From NCBI RefSeq assembly GCF_004011695.2, contig NC_082406.1:2783421-2847420 (forward strand): a stretch of DNA of 64,000 nucleotides, given 5' to 3'. Numbering within the stretch: position 1 is the first letter of the stretch; every line of letters starts with the position of its first letter. The position numbers and the translations under genes were made by a program. This DNA comes from Ascochyta rabiei. Its lineage: Eukaryota; Ascomycota; Dothideomycetes; Pleosporales; Didymellaceae. The notes below the pieces were generated by a model. That model made no database searches. It had not been told where the DNA came from and was given only the letters and a program-made list of their open reading frames with translations. Of the stretch, positions 1 to 13,583 are shown piece after piece.

Positions 1-103
1 TTAAGGTTTGTGAATATTATATACGTGTGTGGCTGGTAGGTCTCTAGGCTTAGCCTAGGACCTGGCTGAGGTATCTCCCAGCGTGGGGAGAACACTCGTA
101 ACA
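1..103. mobile_element. Terminal fragment of an unidentified element
   Basis: This sequence is absent from the two other gypsy copies, which start to match at about 104. It ends in TAACA, the same end as the LTRs elsewhere in this window, and is less AT-rich than what follows. I read it as the end of an LTR or other element inserted in, or joined to, gypsy A; the rest lies outside the window. Family unknown. Confidence 0.35.
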
Positions 104-545
104 AAAATCCTAAAACAGGCAAATAAACGCGCGCAGCAAAAGGCGCTATGTTTAGCAATTAGAATAGTTAAGGCTACTAAGTCAGACCTAGCTAAGAAAT
201 TTAATGCTAACTGTTCTGCAGCGTCTATTAGCATGTGTGCCTTACTAGCTACCTAGGGCGCTCTTAGCTTAATTAAAGAGTCTGTAGCAAATTATAGTAC
301 TTACGTACTAATTAGCAGTAGCTTATAAGGTGCGCAGGTGGTTCCTATGTATTTTCTAAGTCTAGGTATCCTAACTACTTAACAAGATACCTTTGTTAAT
401 TTCTATTTCCTTTGTATATTACTATTTTTTTAACTTCCTATTTATATTTACTATTAGCTAGATAATAGAAGTTCCCCTAGACATGTATTCTAGGGTTAGC
501 TAGTTCTAATAGTAATATAGAGAACACTAGATAGATTAAAATATC

Positions 546-708
546 TGTTAGATTAGATGGTAATAGTAATAAGTTAATGATGATGTATTAATGTTCTTGT
601 TCTATGTAAGGGTGATTTTCGTCTTATCTAGGTTCTGGTGGGGGCCCCTGCACGGTTTCTTAGCAGGTATATTGCCTAACCCATTTCTCTAATACCTTTC
701 ATTTAACA
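546..708 (-). repeat. Left (3') LTR of the copia element
   Basis: 163 bp, starts TGTTAGATTAG and ends TAACA. It matches 5631-5793 over its full length with scattered C/T and G/A differences. Flanked on the left by the ATATC target duplication. Confidence 0.92.
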
Positions 709-720
709 CACCCCCTCAGC

Positions 721-3700
721 TTAGAATCTAATTGCAAGCTGCGCAAACTAGTTAATTAACTCTTTAACATAAGGTCCTCTAGTTGCTCTTACATCTTCTT
801 AAGCGGGATATCCCTTAATATACCCTTCTGGCCCTTAACAAGTCCTAACTAATTAAGAAAGCTAGCCTATTTGCTGATTAGCAACAACTTTATAAATCTA
901 TCTGCAATTATATTGTTAGATAGGATATATTCTACTTTAATTATTTTGCAGTTAACTTCTTATTATAACTAGTAGTTGTGTATATTAACGTACTAAAGTT
1001 TAGTTTATATCTTAGTAATATCTATAGTAACTAGACATATTTTCTGTATATTGTTACATTTAATTATTATTATTAGATCGCTTAGGGTTACCTAAAGCTC
1101 TTTTAATAGTTAAGAGGTGAATATTGCTTCCTTAGCTACTAAAGACAGTGCTAGGAGCTTGGCCTTAGTGGTTAACGTTATAACAGTATCTTGTTTATTC
1201 GCTCTCTCGGCAATAAGTCCTCTAAATAGCTTAATAGCATATCCTTAGGAACCCTTCTAGTCTATAGTGTTGTTAGCGAATAATGCGTCGCTTACAACTT
1301 TAAGTCCTTTACCCTGTCTAAAGTTAAGTAACAGATTCCTTGTCTTCTGTAGGTACAGAAGCACTTAGTTAGCAGCGTGTTAGTGTTTATTACTTAGGTT
1401 AACTAGAAAGCATGTAAGTTGCGACGTAGCGAACGCTATGTTAGGTTAAGTAGTTACTACTACAAACAACAGGGATCTAATCTTTTGCTAATATTAATTA
1501 ATCTCTAGTAGTTTAGCTAGACTGTTCCTAGGCTTAAGTTTAATTCTAGACATTAGCGTATTATGCCCTATATCCTGTCTAGTTAATAATTAACTAATCT
1601 TGTTAACGTATGCGGCTTATAACAATTAAATTATCTATTACTATCTATTACGTTAGACTTCTATACTAAGGAACTATTAAAGATTATCTCCTCTAGTGTA
1701 CAGGTATCGCTCCTGTATCTATTTAATAGCATTGTCTACCTCTTACTTATACTTTAGATAGTATACAATTATAATATTATCTATATAGAAGAAGATAATT
1801 ATTCTATCCTTAATTATACAGCATAGCTCTTATAGTACTTATTTAAATCTAATTCTAGCTAATATTGTTGTAAATTCCTTCTACTATAGTAGAGGGGAGA
1901 TGCAGAGTCTGTACAAGGCTTTCTGTACCTTTAGTAAGGTGCCTATCTTCTAGTATCCTCTTAGCATCCTTATGTATATTTTGCGGTTAATAGCTGTATA
2001 GACAAACGCATTTATAACATCCTATTGTTTTAGTTTAGGATTGTATTTTGCAGCAATTACTATTAGTATTCTAAGTAATTAGCCTGTAAGTGTTGCTGTA
2101 TACGTGTCTTATAACATAATATTATATTATAAGTCTCCTCTAACTATAAGCCTTGCTTTATACTTATTAAGGTAGTAGTGTTTATTTAACTTGTATATAT
2201 AGACCTACATACAGTTATGTATTTATTATCTAGACTTCTAAACTAGAGCTGCTGGAACTTTAGTCTATAACTCTATTTGTTTATAGCTTTGTAGGTGTTT
2301 GTTTTCTGCTTATTTAAACATCTTATAGAGAGGGTGCTCCTCTAGCTTTAGGTATGCTGTAGGTAATAGCAGGAGTTTGTTCTAATGCAGCTTAATTCCC
2401 TTTGCTATAATCCTCTTTAATAAAGCTTTGTTAAAAGGTTTTCCTTTGTGTTAACTAAGGTGTCCTACCTTAGTGCCTGCTATAAATGCAGCTGCCTACA
2501 GCGTTGTTACAGACGTTCCTTAGTCTTGTTTAAGTTAGTCTGTTGTCTTATTATAGCTTATCTATTTAGTTAGGAATACTGCCAGCAGAGGAGTTAGTAG
2601 AGGCGTTAGAAATGCCTCTACAATCTTCCTGCCTTAGTAATATTAGGGTTGTTTAGCACGCAGAGTGTTCTCCTGCGTTGTCTTATCCTTATAGAACGTT
2701 TTAGTTTTAGATATATAGCTCTGTATAGCCAGGAGTTTAACTATACTAATCTATATCGCAATTTCCTCTAACGTGTTATACATAAGGTTATTAATAATAT
2801 CCTCTATTTTGCTGTTAAATATTGTTTCTTTATTAAACACCATATTATAGGTGCTAATTACTTTAGCTATTAATAGGACCTAGATTTGGTATACGTTAGT
2901 AGACTAGTATCCTACCAAGTATCTAATCTATACCTTTAGGTCTAGTCTTTGTAGCCTTAATTTTCTTTAATAAGTGTTATTAGTTATAGTAAATGCTTTG
3001 CGTCTGTATGCTCTTAAGTAAGCCTAGTTTAGTTTTTAAGGTCTAGTAACTATACTATTTATAGCGGCTGCACGCGTAAAGAATACTTTGTACAGTAATC
3101 TCTACTTATTTAGATAATTTAGTGTCTAATTGTATAAGTATACTGCCGCTCTAGTAATTTCTGGCCAGAGTTCCTATAGTATATTTATGTCTAGTTAAAT
3201 TGCGCATGCCTTCTCTTTTATTCCACCCCCTAAGCGTTTAGCTCCTTTATTTTAAGCTTATATGTCTAGAGTAGAAGGCTTGATTCTTATTAAGAGGGAC
3301 GTGCACCATCTCTTAACCTCTTATTTAACTGTAACAATTTTATTGTCTGTCTTAATTACCTTAACTGTAATATTAAACTGTTTCTTTAAGAACTAGATAA
3401 AGATCCCAAGTAGACAGATAATAGATCTTACAGGCCTGTTGTCCTTAAAGTAGAAGTCCTACACATACCAAGAGTGTTAGCAGGTAATAAGCATTAACTC
3501 TTTTCCTTATTAAAGCTTCATGCTTTATATTTATAGAAGTATATAGCTATTTATTTACATAGGCCTTTATTATTTAATTATAGGGTTCTTTATATTTAAT
3601 GCTTTAATTTTAATTATCTGCATGTGTCACATTGTACAGTTGTAATGCCTTTAATCTTTACCCCCTTAGATTAATACATAAGGTGCTTAATTGCAGATAG

Positions 3701-5585
3701 TCTTAGATATCTAAGCCTCTTATGCCATATTATAGCTGTTACTCTCTGTAGTAATCTTCTATTATAATTTATACGCACATAGAGTGCTACTATAGCTATA
3801 TTTAGTTGTTTAATAACCTACTGTCTAAAGCTTTCTGTTAGGATAGCTATAGTGTTGCTGTTTCTTTAACATAGCATTGTTAGATCTTCTTAGTTATCCT
3901 ACTATATTCCTTGTCTTTAGAGTAGCCTGAATAATACTAGGTTGCAGAGGAAATCTAGGCACTACGCAACATTGTCTAAGCGTAGTACTTATTTGCCTTA
4001 AGATCCCTCTGCTGATATATTAACAGTACTATATTCTTATATCTAGACCTTAGGGTTCCTAGTCTAGATATAGTCTACTATTGCTAGCTGGCGTACGTCT
4101 CTAAGTCTTAAGAGGTTATTACAGATATGCGTAGTTAAGCTAGAATCTAGGAGAAATGCCTCCTTTAATAGATATCCTTAATTACTTACGCTACATACTG
4201 CTTTTATACTACCTTTATTAACCTAAGCAATTTCTTAGCTATCTAGTTACTTAATAATCTTGTTTGGTGTTTAAGACGTCTTAATGTGTAGAGTAATTAA
4301 TTAAGAGTTTGTTATTGCTAGGCAAGGTTGCTTTAAACTAGCATTTAGTTTGTTTACTGTTCTTTGTAAGTCTAGCTTATATTAAAGTTTATACTGTACC
4401 AGCTTTATAATAATTTAATTTAGTTTAAACTAGTTAGGGGTTTCTAAATTATTATTAACATAGTAACAGTTACTAATATTATAGCGCTGTTTATAAGCTA
4501 GATATATGTCTACAGCTTCTACTATATTCCTTCTTTAGAATTGCTTAGACTTATCGCTAGACGCATTTATTTTGCGCTTTAATTACCTTTAGTTTAGGGC
4601 TGCAGATAGCGCTCTAATTTACACACTTAAGGCGTCTCTCTATGTGTTTAAGTTAGATTTACTGCTTACTACAAAGGCTCCACTATCTGTTATAAAGGCA
4701 CTTTTTATTCTACCTTATATTAGATAGGCTAGGCTTATATGCTTATAGAAAAGTTTTATTATCTATCTTCTTTCTATATTGCTTTAGTTGCTTCCTGCAC
4801 TAGTAAATGTTGCCATCTATGCTAGGGCAATCTTTAAGACTGCTTTTAGGAAGTTATCTATAACTAGCTTACTCTGTATTACGTCCCCTATTTAAAGGGC
4901 TTCTATATAAGTTAAAGCTTAGTTGTATTTACTAAGCTATAGTTCCTAATTTTGTAGGACTCTTATAGGCTTTAGTGCTTTATATTACCTTTCTTATACC
5001 CTTCTAATCTTATTATTAAGATCTACTCCTACTACTGCCTAGACATTTGTAATCTAGGTCTACAGGGTGCTGTGTTTGTTAAAGCAGCTTACTTGTAGAT
5101 AAGGGCTAACTGTAGCATTTAAGTGTTTTATTATTACAGCTATATATTTCTATTTATCTTAGTAGTTTTGCTTATATATTTTATATAAGTTAAAAATTAT
5201 TTTAAATTCTTACGCGTTGCTGTTGTATGCTTCCTTTCCTTCTGCTAAGAGTTCTAAGTATTGCATTAGGGTATTAGTTGTTGCTATAAAGGTATTAACA
5301 GGGTTAATTAATTCTTGTGTAGTTGTGCGCGTATTACCCCTAATAGTTTATATTAAGGAGGATACCTAAGTGCTCCTTAGAGCAGAGGCTGGTTTGTATT
5401 CTAAGACAAGTAGAGGTTGTAGTTTAATAGGCTTTGCGCGTAGTTAAGTGTTGCCTTCTAGGTCTATAATGTCCTAGATTTCTAGAGCTTTGCATTGCAT
5501 CTTAAGTTAGCAATACTAGAGGATCTATTTGCTTAAGTTAGTAAGAATAACTGTTGCGTCCCTCTAGCTTTGGCTAGTTGCCATT
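721..5585 (-). pseudogene. Copia Gag-Pol relic
   Basis: Reading begins at an ATG at 5585-5583 on the minus strand with MATSQS, a stop where W is expected, then RDATVILTNLSK, a familiar copia Gag start. Later in the same direction come the GAG-pre-integrase WHKRL motif (near 3.7 kb), then reverse transcriptase with IIIFFYIDN in place of the usual YVDD (near 1.78 kb). The second aspartate is changed to asparagine, as RIP would do. Frequent in-frame TAG/TAA codons interrupt it. I did not trace every codon, so frameshifts cannot be excluded. Confidence 0.8.
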
Positions 5586-5630
5586 TTGCTTGTTGTTGGC
5601 GCTTATCGTAGCGGTAGTGAGACTCTTAAT

Positions 5631-5793
5631 TGTCAGATTATATAGTAATAGTAATAAGTTAATGATAATGTATTAATGTTCTTGTTCTATGTGAGGGTGA
5701 TTTTTGTTATATCTAGGTTCTAATAGGGGCCCCTGCACGGTTTCTTAGCAGGTATATTACCTATATCATTTCTCTAATACCTTTTATTTAACA
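5631..5793 (-). repeat. Right (5') LTR of the copia element
   Basis: 163 bp, starts TGTCAGATTA and ends TAACA, followed by ATATC (5794-5798). The C at its fourth base is T in the left LTR, a RIP-type change. Confidence 0.92.
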
Positions 5794-5798
5794 ATATC

Positions 5799-8700
5799 GT
5801 TTAGCAGATTAAGTCTATAGTTAACTAGGCTTATCTGCTTAGAAATAAAAAAAAGTCTAACTTTAACGTAGTCTAGTTTTTTTGTTGATCTTTATGTGCA
5901 AAGGTTTTTTATAAGGAGATAGACTTTATCCCCCTCTTTTAGCTAAGATCCTGTTTTTCTTTTCTAGTTAACATATGAGATTACTTGTTTTTAAGCCCTA
6001 CTAATATTTTCTAGTACTTTTTCATGAATTCTTTTAGTCTTACTACTAAAAATATTACTAATTTGGCTAAATCAGCGTGTTTAGACTTCTAGTAAAGAGA
6101 TTTAGGTACATCCTATAATTTAGAAACGACAGTAATTCTTCTATTACTTCTAACAATTTGTTGTTATATGCAATTTGTGCTATAGGTAACAGTAAAACCT
6201 AGTTATCCTGCTGCTGGTTCCTGTATATCTGTAGGTATGTTTCTATAGTCTAATTTGTTCTTTTAGTCTATCTATCTATCTATAGATAATAGGCTGTTAA
6301 AAACTTCTTCTTAGTACTAATAGCTGCTAAGCGCGTAGTCTAGTAGTTTAACGTAAAGAGCTTGTCTTAATTACTAATAATTAATTTAGGTATACTATAA
6401 TGCCTTATGTGTTAATCTACGAACACTTATACAAGCTGTTCTGCAGTATAACTATATTAAAACAGCATTATTTTAGCGTACTTAGTAAATCTGTTAACTA
6501 TAACAAAGATTATGTTGTAGTTGTATCTAGTTACTAGGTCTCTTAAGATAGGCAGCTATGCAATAAAATCTATTATAATATTTGCCTATAGTGCTGTAGG
6601 TAGCTCTATTGCCTACACTTCTCTATATTTTGCGTGTGTACTATGTTCACCTTATTAATAGTTAATATAGGTCTTAACCTATTTAGTAACCTTGTTTTTT
6701 ATATTGCTAAACTTATAGGGTTACTTAATAAGTTTTATTTTGCGTGTAATTCTAGAGTGTCTACATAGCAGGTTATTGTGGTATTTAGCTAAAATTTCGT
6801 CCTAAAGCTCCTCTAGTACGTCTAATGTAATGCGCTGTTTGTTCTTAATTTGCATTATATTATTTAGTTACTGCAATAGTCTAAGTAACCTATTATTGTT
6901 AATTCCTAGTACTGCGAACTAGTTAATTGTTTTTTCTCTAGTAAGGTTGTGTTATTAGCTAAGTGCATTAGCTCTGCTATTGTCCTTGCCTAGCGTATAC
7001 AATATCTTAAATTTATATTACTTAAGCATCTTAGACTAACGTACTTGTTTTTAATTTAAGACCTTAGTAGTAGTAAAGTATACTAGGTTCTTATAGTTAG
7101 TATAGATAGTAAGTTCTAAACAGCTTTCTACATATAGTTGCTAATGATCTAAGGCTAATATAATTATAATTAATTCCTTGTTATACACATTATAGCGTTC
7201 TTCTAGTCCTAGGAACTTGCATAAGTAGTACGTAATAGGGTGCTATAGTCTATTCTTTTCTTATAACGTGTTTCACCACTAAGCGGCGCACCCCCACCGA
7301 GCGGCGCGCCCTTACTAACATCGCGACTATTACAGACTATTACTACTGCACCACAACACTGCACTAATAATTACTCTAGCCTAATGTATTATTTAGAAGT
7401 GTTGCTATTATCTGTATCTATAATTTCTGCTGTACAGGTACGCGTGTTATAGCTAGTCTTACTATAACGCCTATAGTGCCTCTCCTTACGTACCCTCTTT
7501 GCAGGCTGTTTAGCTGCCTCCCTACTACCACAGTCCTTCTTAGCTATTAAATCCTGTACGTCACCTACTGTAAGACTCTCCTCTATTTAAATATACTTTC
7601 TTTTACAACTGCGCTACTCTGTTAGAGTAGCTATTGCCTTACAAATACTAGCTAGTTCCTGCGCCTACAATACTAAATTGTAACCTATAATAGCTATGCC
7701 TTTTATAAGCAAATTAACAGCCTATAGAAGAGGAGAGACTAATAATTCTTTATACCTTTATATGCGCTTATAAACTAGCGTTAATTACGCCTCTATCTCC
7801 TATAGGGTAGATAGCGTTTTTAACTCCTATAGGGTAGCCTCTAGTAGTAGAGGTGTTAGCGTGCAAAGCACTATATTAAGCTTTAATAGCACTTGCTCTA
7901 GGTTGTAGGGTACTAAACTAGAGCCTCTAAAGCTTACTAGGATATTTTCCTTTGTAATTGCCTTGTTAAAAGTAATGCAAAAGGCTAGCAAGAACGTCTC
8001 TTTCTTAACTTGCGTGACAGAGTACCTTGCCTAGCTATTAATCTTAGTAGAGTACGCCTGCTTTAAAGGGGCAAAACAGCCTATATTAAGCAGCTGTAGT
8101 AGGTGTAATAAGTAAGAAGGTATATAGAGAGTGATAATCTTCTGTTCCTTACAGTAATAATAGAATTTGTACCTCTAGTGGCTCTTATAGCTGTCTACAA
8201 TTAGCAGACAGTACGCGCCTATAGTACGCTCCTTTATATACGCATTAAAGTGCTTTAGCTACTTTATACTAAGCTTATTTATTATCTAGCTGTTAGCGCT
8301 AGTCTTAATTACCTAGTTGCAAGCTAGTCCTATATACTAGCTTAATATAAGGACCTTACTACTAAAGATAATAAAGGGTAGGATAGCCTACCTACTAGCG
8401 CAGATGCCCTAGATAATTGTAACCTAGTTGTAATTGCCTAGCTGTATCTTCTTAGATTTAATTTACTTCTTAGAGCCTGTAAAGATTATCTAAGCAGCAA
8501 TTATGCCTATTATAAAGCTAGACTTATTAAAGTTATATGTGTCTTTATCTAGGATCCTGTACTTCTCCTTTATATTTCTATCTAGCTTAAACTAGGGCTC
8601 TATAACGCGTAGATCTTTGTTTAGGGCTTATTAACAATTATATAAGTAACTGTGTTAAAGCTTAACCTACTTAGTACGTGTCCTAAACCTGTCTACCTAG

Positions 8701-11700
8701 TTCTTGCTAACAGGTCCTTTACTATATGCAGTAAGGAGATTATTAGCTATTTCTTGCACTATAGTCCTTATAGCGCCTATTTCTTATATATCTAGCTTAA
8801 GTATACGTGCTACTATTACCTCCTCCTCTGTCTTGTCTAGCTTGCTTAAGTTAGGTTAACAGTTGCGTTAGGCGCGCTTTCTAGCGCGTTGTTGTCATAG
8901 CGTTATTTCTAGGATGTTAAATGCCTTAGATGCGTGTTTTGTACTATCTGGTGCAGTAGCTTCTGTAGCTTAGATAGCAAGGTAGAGTGTGCCTTTGTTA
9001 TAGGATTGTTGCGCGTAGCGTTGTGGTGGTATTGTTGTAATAGTCTGTAATAGTCGCGATGTTGGTGAGGGCGCGCCGCTTAGTGGGGTGCGCTGCTTGG
9101 TAGTGAAACACGTTATAATACATACGCCTAATATAAGATCTAAGGTATTAGTTTCTATATATATTAGTTTACTACTACAAAACATAATTAACGTAGGGGG
9201 TATAATACAGGCTTGCTTAAGTGCCTTAAACACATTGTTTTATTCTTGTCTCTACGTAAATAGTGTATCCTTCTGCATAAGCTTTGTTAGCAGGATTGCA
9301 ATCTTAGAGTAGTCCTTAATAAGGCGTTAGTTAAAGTTAACAAATCATAAGAATTCCTAGATCTGTTTAACTGTTTTTAGCGTCTGCTAAGTCTTAACCA
9401 CTTCTACCTTTATTAGACTAATCTTAACTCTGTATTGTCCTACAATGTACACTAGGAATTTAACTTCCTCCTGTTACTATTTACACTTCTTAGGTTTAGG
9501 TTGTAGGTCTGCCTGCCTTAGGCACTCTAGCACTTCTGTAACGTGTTGTTTGTGCTCTTCTAGTGTCTTTAAATACACTAGGATATTGTCTAGGTACGCT
9601 ACTACAGTTCTGTTAAGGTGTGCTCTTAGGAGGTTGTTAATTGACTTCTAGCACGTTGCTAGTGCGTTTGTTAGACTGAATAGTATAACTAGGTACTTAT
9701 AAAGTCTATATTGCGTCCTAAATACTATTTTCTATTCTCCTTCTTTCTTTATGTATATAAGGTTGGACGCACCTTATAGGTTTAACGCTATAAAGTACTA
9801 AGCTCCTACATACTAGTCCTGCAACTCTGTAATGTGTAGGAGCAGGTAGCAGTTCTTAATAGTAATTTTATTAAGCTTCCTAAAGTTAATGTAAGGTTAT
9901 AGCTTGCTATCCTTCTTAGGAACAAACATAATTAGGTACCCTGCAGGTAATTTAAATCTTCTAATAAATCCCTTCTTAAGGTTCTCCTTAACGTACTTAC
10001 AAAGTACTTTAAGTTTCTTTTCTAATAACTAATATAACGGCCTAAAAGTTAGTGTCTTTCCTTTCTAGTGCTTAATCTTATAATCCTAGGGTTTATGCTT
10101 AGGCAGGGCTTTTACTGTAAGCTCTTCTCTAAACATCTCTACGTACTGTTAGTAAACGTTAGGGATAGTAGGAGGTAATCTCCTTTTCTCCTTAACTCTT
10201 ACTTTGTAATCTGTAGGGCGTTCAGCATTTGTAGAGTTAACTGCTCTATGTTAGCGCGTCTTATGTGTTAAAGAGACATTATTAATCTTCTTCTTATCTA
10301 CTAGCTACTACGTACGCTGCGTAGGCGTAGATACATTAGGGCTGCATTTGCATCCTTTTAACAAAAGTCTTTCTTATGCCTAGTCTATCTTTAGGTTGTG
10401 CTTTTATAACTAGAGAAGTCCTAATACATTATTGTACGTAGCCTTTATAAAGACGTCTAGGTTTATCTCCTTATAGTGCCTCTGTATCTATAGGAGTGCT
10501 GCTATTTCTTTAAACATAATTAGTAGTTTATCTAGTATTAATTCTCTTATAGCTACTTAGAGTAAGTAAGTGTTCTCCTTACAATATAATCTAAGTCTAG
10601 CTTACTTTGTTGCTGTTCTAGATACATAACTTACTTATGCTCCTAAGTCTAAGAGTGCTGTTAAAGCTACCCTATTTAGTTTAATAGGTAGCTTAATAAG
10701 GTGATTGTCCCTAATGCTATTAATAGATTAATCCCTAGGGCTTGTAGGCGCTGGCCTAAAAAAGTCCCCTTATTACTAAACCCTTTAAACTCCTTAGTAC
10801 TGCAATGCTTCTTGCAATCTGTGTTAAGGCAGTTCTAATAGTGTGTGTTGTAGAAACTTCTGTTAACTACTAACTATATTTGTATTATAGCCTGTAGGTT
10901 ATCTATTGTAGGAAAGTGTACTTCCTAGCTTTTGTTAATAAGATGAAGTTTACACAGGTTATTGTAACACTAGTACTATTAGTTGCAACAGAAGCCTTGT
11001 TGTGCTAGGAACTATCCTGCACTAAGCTTCTTATTATAGTAGATTATGCATTTGTCTTTAGTGCATACTATCTACGTAAAGTTTCTATATTTTAGGTTTT
11101 AGTAGTCTAGAATATACTATAGTTATAGGCTAATTTCTAGTAGTGCTTCTTTCTGCTTCTACATACGTTCTAGGCTAAGCTATATTTCTTACTTACACTA
11201 AAGGTAGTCTTTAGCTTCTTCTAGGTTATTAGTAAACTGTTTGCTATTATTAATTTCTTTTCTAAACTAGGAAACAAGCTATTAGAGTTCTAGTGTTATT
11301 TCTGTAATTTTAGGTCCTTCTACAGGACTAACAAGTTCTTAACACATTTAGCAGTAGGCTTCTCTCTTGTTACGCTTCTAGCGTTGCTAAGCTATGCATT
11401 CTTATATGCGTGTTACCTTTACATTAATTTAGCTAAACTTTTGTTATAATATGTCTAGTAGGTTACTATCTTTTACTAGTTATTGTTAGAGTAGTACTCT
11501 GTCTCTTTGCCTGTCTAGGCGTTCTAGTAGGGTGTTGCTATACAAATTGGAGTTACAATACAGTTTTTATCGTCCTTAGGACCAGACTCTAGGTCTTCTA
11601 GACGTTGTCCTATGTTATTAGTAAGAATTACCTATTAACTAGTATCTGTATTATTATACTTACAGGTAAGTACATTTAACTAGCAGTAAACCTTATTTAT

Positions 11701-12500
11701 CTAGCAATCCCTAGTAATGTAGCCTAGTTTGCTATAGGGGTAGCAGTCCTTACTGCATCTGTGTTGGTTACCCCCCTTAGGCTTCTTTTCTATTGCTTTA
11801 GAGGTCCTTTGTTAAAGTTTAAGAGGTCTATTGCCTCTAGTCTGTAGTATCCACTCTAAGTGTTGCTGTAGATACGTTAACTAGTATTAGGCTAGTTACA
11901 TTCTCCTTGTTTTCCTCTGTTTAAGTTATTGCGCTACTAGTTCCTTAGTAGCAGCCTGTTAGTAACAATAACAGTAGTACGTGCTCTAGAAGTATCTTAA
12001 AGTCCTTACTAAAGTCTATAGAGCTGTACGTTAATGTTAATAGCAGTATTAATAAGCTTATTAAGGGTTTCTGTGCTTGCGCTGGTGCACATAAGTTCTT
12101 CCTTAACCTTAGGCTTTAATGCTTGTTAGAAAATAGTAATTAGAGTAGTGTTGTCCTAGTTAGTGTTAGTAGTATGCTGCTGATACTCCGCAGCTTAGTT
12201 AGTAGCTAACTTGTCTTATCTAATCTTCTAAATGTTATGTTAAGTAATGTGTATTTTGTTAGAGACTCTAAAAATTAGCTTAATCTTTTCTTTAAGTAGG
12301 TTAAATTCTTTTATCTACTTCTCTATATTATCTAAGGCCTTGCTAGCTTAGTACTGCTGTATAAAGGGCTTAATCTAGGTAAACACTTTGCTATGCATAT
12401 AGCTAGCTGTAAGGACTACTTATTTAGCCTTAGGAACCTTCTTACCTTATTAGGTAAAGAAGAGGTCCTACTGCATAAGCTAGTTATTAAGCTTACTACA
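5799..12500 (-). pseudogene. Gypsy A Gag-Pol relic (split by a pogo insertion)
   Basis: On the minus strand: a Gag zinc knuckle near 11.7 kb with mutated cysteine and histidine (CYPYSKLGYITRDC, expected C-x2-C-x4-H-x4-C); reverse transcriptase motif AYLDNILV at 9576-9599, normally YLDDILV; RNase H signature HPITYYLCKF...YNVYNKEL at about 7.14-7.25 kb; then an integrase zinc region (VTK..KTY...HSTHAKY) near 6.6-6.7 kb and a core fragment VNRFTKYAK where VDRFTK is usual. The order RT, RNase H, integrase is that of Ty3/gypsy. Aspartate-to-asparagine changes and W/Q-to-stop changes fit RIP. The coding region is interrupted at 7266-9113. Confidence 0.82.
7266..9113 (-). mobile_element. Pogo/Fot1-like DNA transposon P1 (1848 bp)
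   Basis: It has imperfect terminal inverted repeats of about 64 bp, beginning ACGTGTTTCAC at both ends, and a TA target duplication (7264-7265, 9114-9115). Removing it restores the gypsy sequence seen near 31.43 kb, so the insertion is clear. Inside, on the minus strand, is a mutated transposase related to P2 and P3: a block matching their NSLRAKRNLGP..NWPSTFV region, and a LLIVDSYKSH motif (near 8.19 kb) that keeps the DDE-type aspartate. The C-terminal zinc knuckle is degraded. It belongs to the Tc1/mariner superfamily, pogo/Fot1 branch, by the TA target, length and DDE_1-like motifs. It is inactive, with multiple stops. Confidence 0.85.
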
Positions 12501-12637
12501 ATCTCTATAGTAAAGGTTAGGCTTATTAACGTTTATAGTGCTAGTAGTAACAGTTACATCTATGTTAATGTTACTAGACGTAGAGTTGCTAGGGGTAGCA
12601 CAGGATCTAATAGTACTTATCTTAGGGGTGTTTAAAA

Positions 12638-13175
12638 TGTTAAAGTTGTACTTTAGTTAAAGACTGTAAGTATTAATTCTATTAGTTTTTAAAGATACGT
12701 ACTAGTAGATTAGTTAGGGTTATTAACTAAGCAAAGCTTATAAAGATAGGGTGCAATAAATAGTACAGAGTAGACTGTCTAGTTTAAGAGCAGGTTAAGA
12801 TTCTAAAGACCAACTTAACTAATAAGGTTAAACACAAACTATAAGGGTTATGTTCCTACTTAACTATATACTAAGGAGATACAGTGCTTATTAATAAGTA
12901 ACTAAAGTTAGTCTAATAAAATGCATAAGGGTGCTTGTAGATAAGTATATTATACTATACTTATTAATAAGTGTATTATACTATGCTTGTTAACAAGCAG
13001 ACATGTGTTATACTTGTTAATAAGAAGTTATGTGTGTTATACTTGCTAACAAGCAGTTATATAACATCCCTCTCTGTTCTGTCCTTCTCTACTGTTCGTT
13101 CCTTTAGGGCGGAGTTAGGGGTCCTAGTTGGCTGGTACTTATGTTTGCGCTGTGCCCTGGCACAGGATCGTAACA
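12638..13175 (-). repeat. 5' LTR of gypsy A (538 bp)
   Basis: It begins TGTTAAAGTTG and ends GTAACA on the plus strand, and matches the LTRs at 28602-29138 and 21833-22316. Short repeats of a TTATTAATAAGTRTATTATACTATGC type near 12.94-13.06 kb vary in number between the LTR copies. Confidence 0.88.
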
Positions 13176-13539
13176 ACCTCTAGGAGTAGAAAGAAGGGGT
13201 TAAAAGCATAAAGCTAAGGAAAGGCTTGTTGCTATCTGTTGTGTAGACAGGTTGTTTTTTTAGTTTTTATTGTCTTTAGATAAGATTGTTTTAGATAAGA
13301 TAAGATAGTTTCTTGTAGAGGTGGTCTGTGCTCTGCAAATCCGGAATTTTTTTGCAACAGAACAGGTTGAGTAACCAGGCAGCGTGTAGCAATTTGACGC
13401 CTAGAGGCTCTAGGAAGCTTAGGATAGTATATCCTTCTGCGGTTAAGGTAGATTCTGATGATTTTTGGGTTTACAGGGCCCTATGTCCGTATTTCGCTTT
13501 GTTGTGTGGTGGTTGTCCCGCACGAGTCTTTAGTGCTTA

Positions 13540-13583
13540 CTTTCGGTCAAATTTAAGAACACGAGCCAAAGTACCGCACATGT
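13540..13583 (+). repeat. Upstream direct repeat, copy 1
   Basis: 44 bp beginning CTTTCGGTCAAAT and ending ACCGCACATGT. It differs from copy 2 (13861-13904) at four positions, only one of which looks like a RIP change. Possible regulatory element or remnant of a small duplication. Confidence 0.75.

Larger units (their letters stand above)
546..5793 (-). mobile_element. Ty1/copia LTR retrotransposon, complete but RIP-mutated
   Basis: It has two 163-bp LTRs with TG...CA ends and a 5-bp target duplication ATATC (541-545 and 5794-5798). A purine-rich tract (reverse complement of 709-720) lies next to the left LTR, which fixes the minus orientation. Gag starts near 5585. A GAG-pre-integrase motif resembling WHKRL...L is near 3690-3750 and the reverse transcriptase YxDD motif, mutated to YIDN, is near 1772-1800. 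Integrase before reverse transcriptase is the copia order. It inserted into gypsy A, so it is younger than A. Many TAG/TAA codons make it non-functional. Confidence 0.92.
104..13175 (-). mobile_element. Ty3/gypsy LTR retrotransposon A, RIP-mutated and interrupted
   Basis: The element reads on the minus strand in the gypsy order: gag (about 12.4-10.8 kb), reverse transcriptase (about 10.1-9.2 kb), RNase H (about 7.25-7.0 kb), integrase (about 6.9-5.8 kb). Its 5' LTR is at 12638-13175. Its 3' end is truncated at 104, so the 3' LTR is missing. Two later insertions split it: a copia element (546-5793) and a pogo-like transposon (7266-9113). The 104-545 segment reappears near 22.7-23.1 kb and 29.5-29.95 kb in gypsy C and B, which shows that the three are one family. 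Stop codons at tryptophan and glutamine positions fit RIP, so it cannot encode active proteins. Confidence 0.85.
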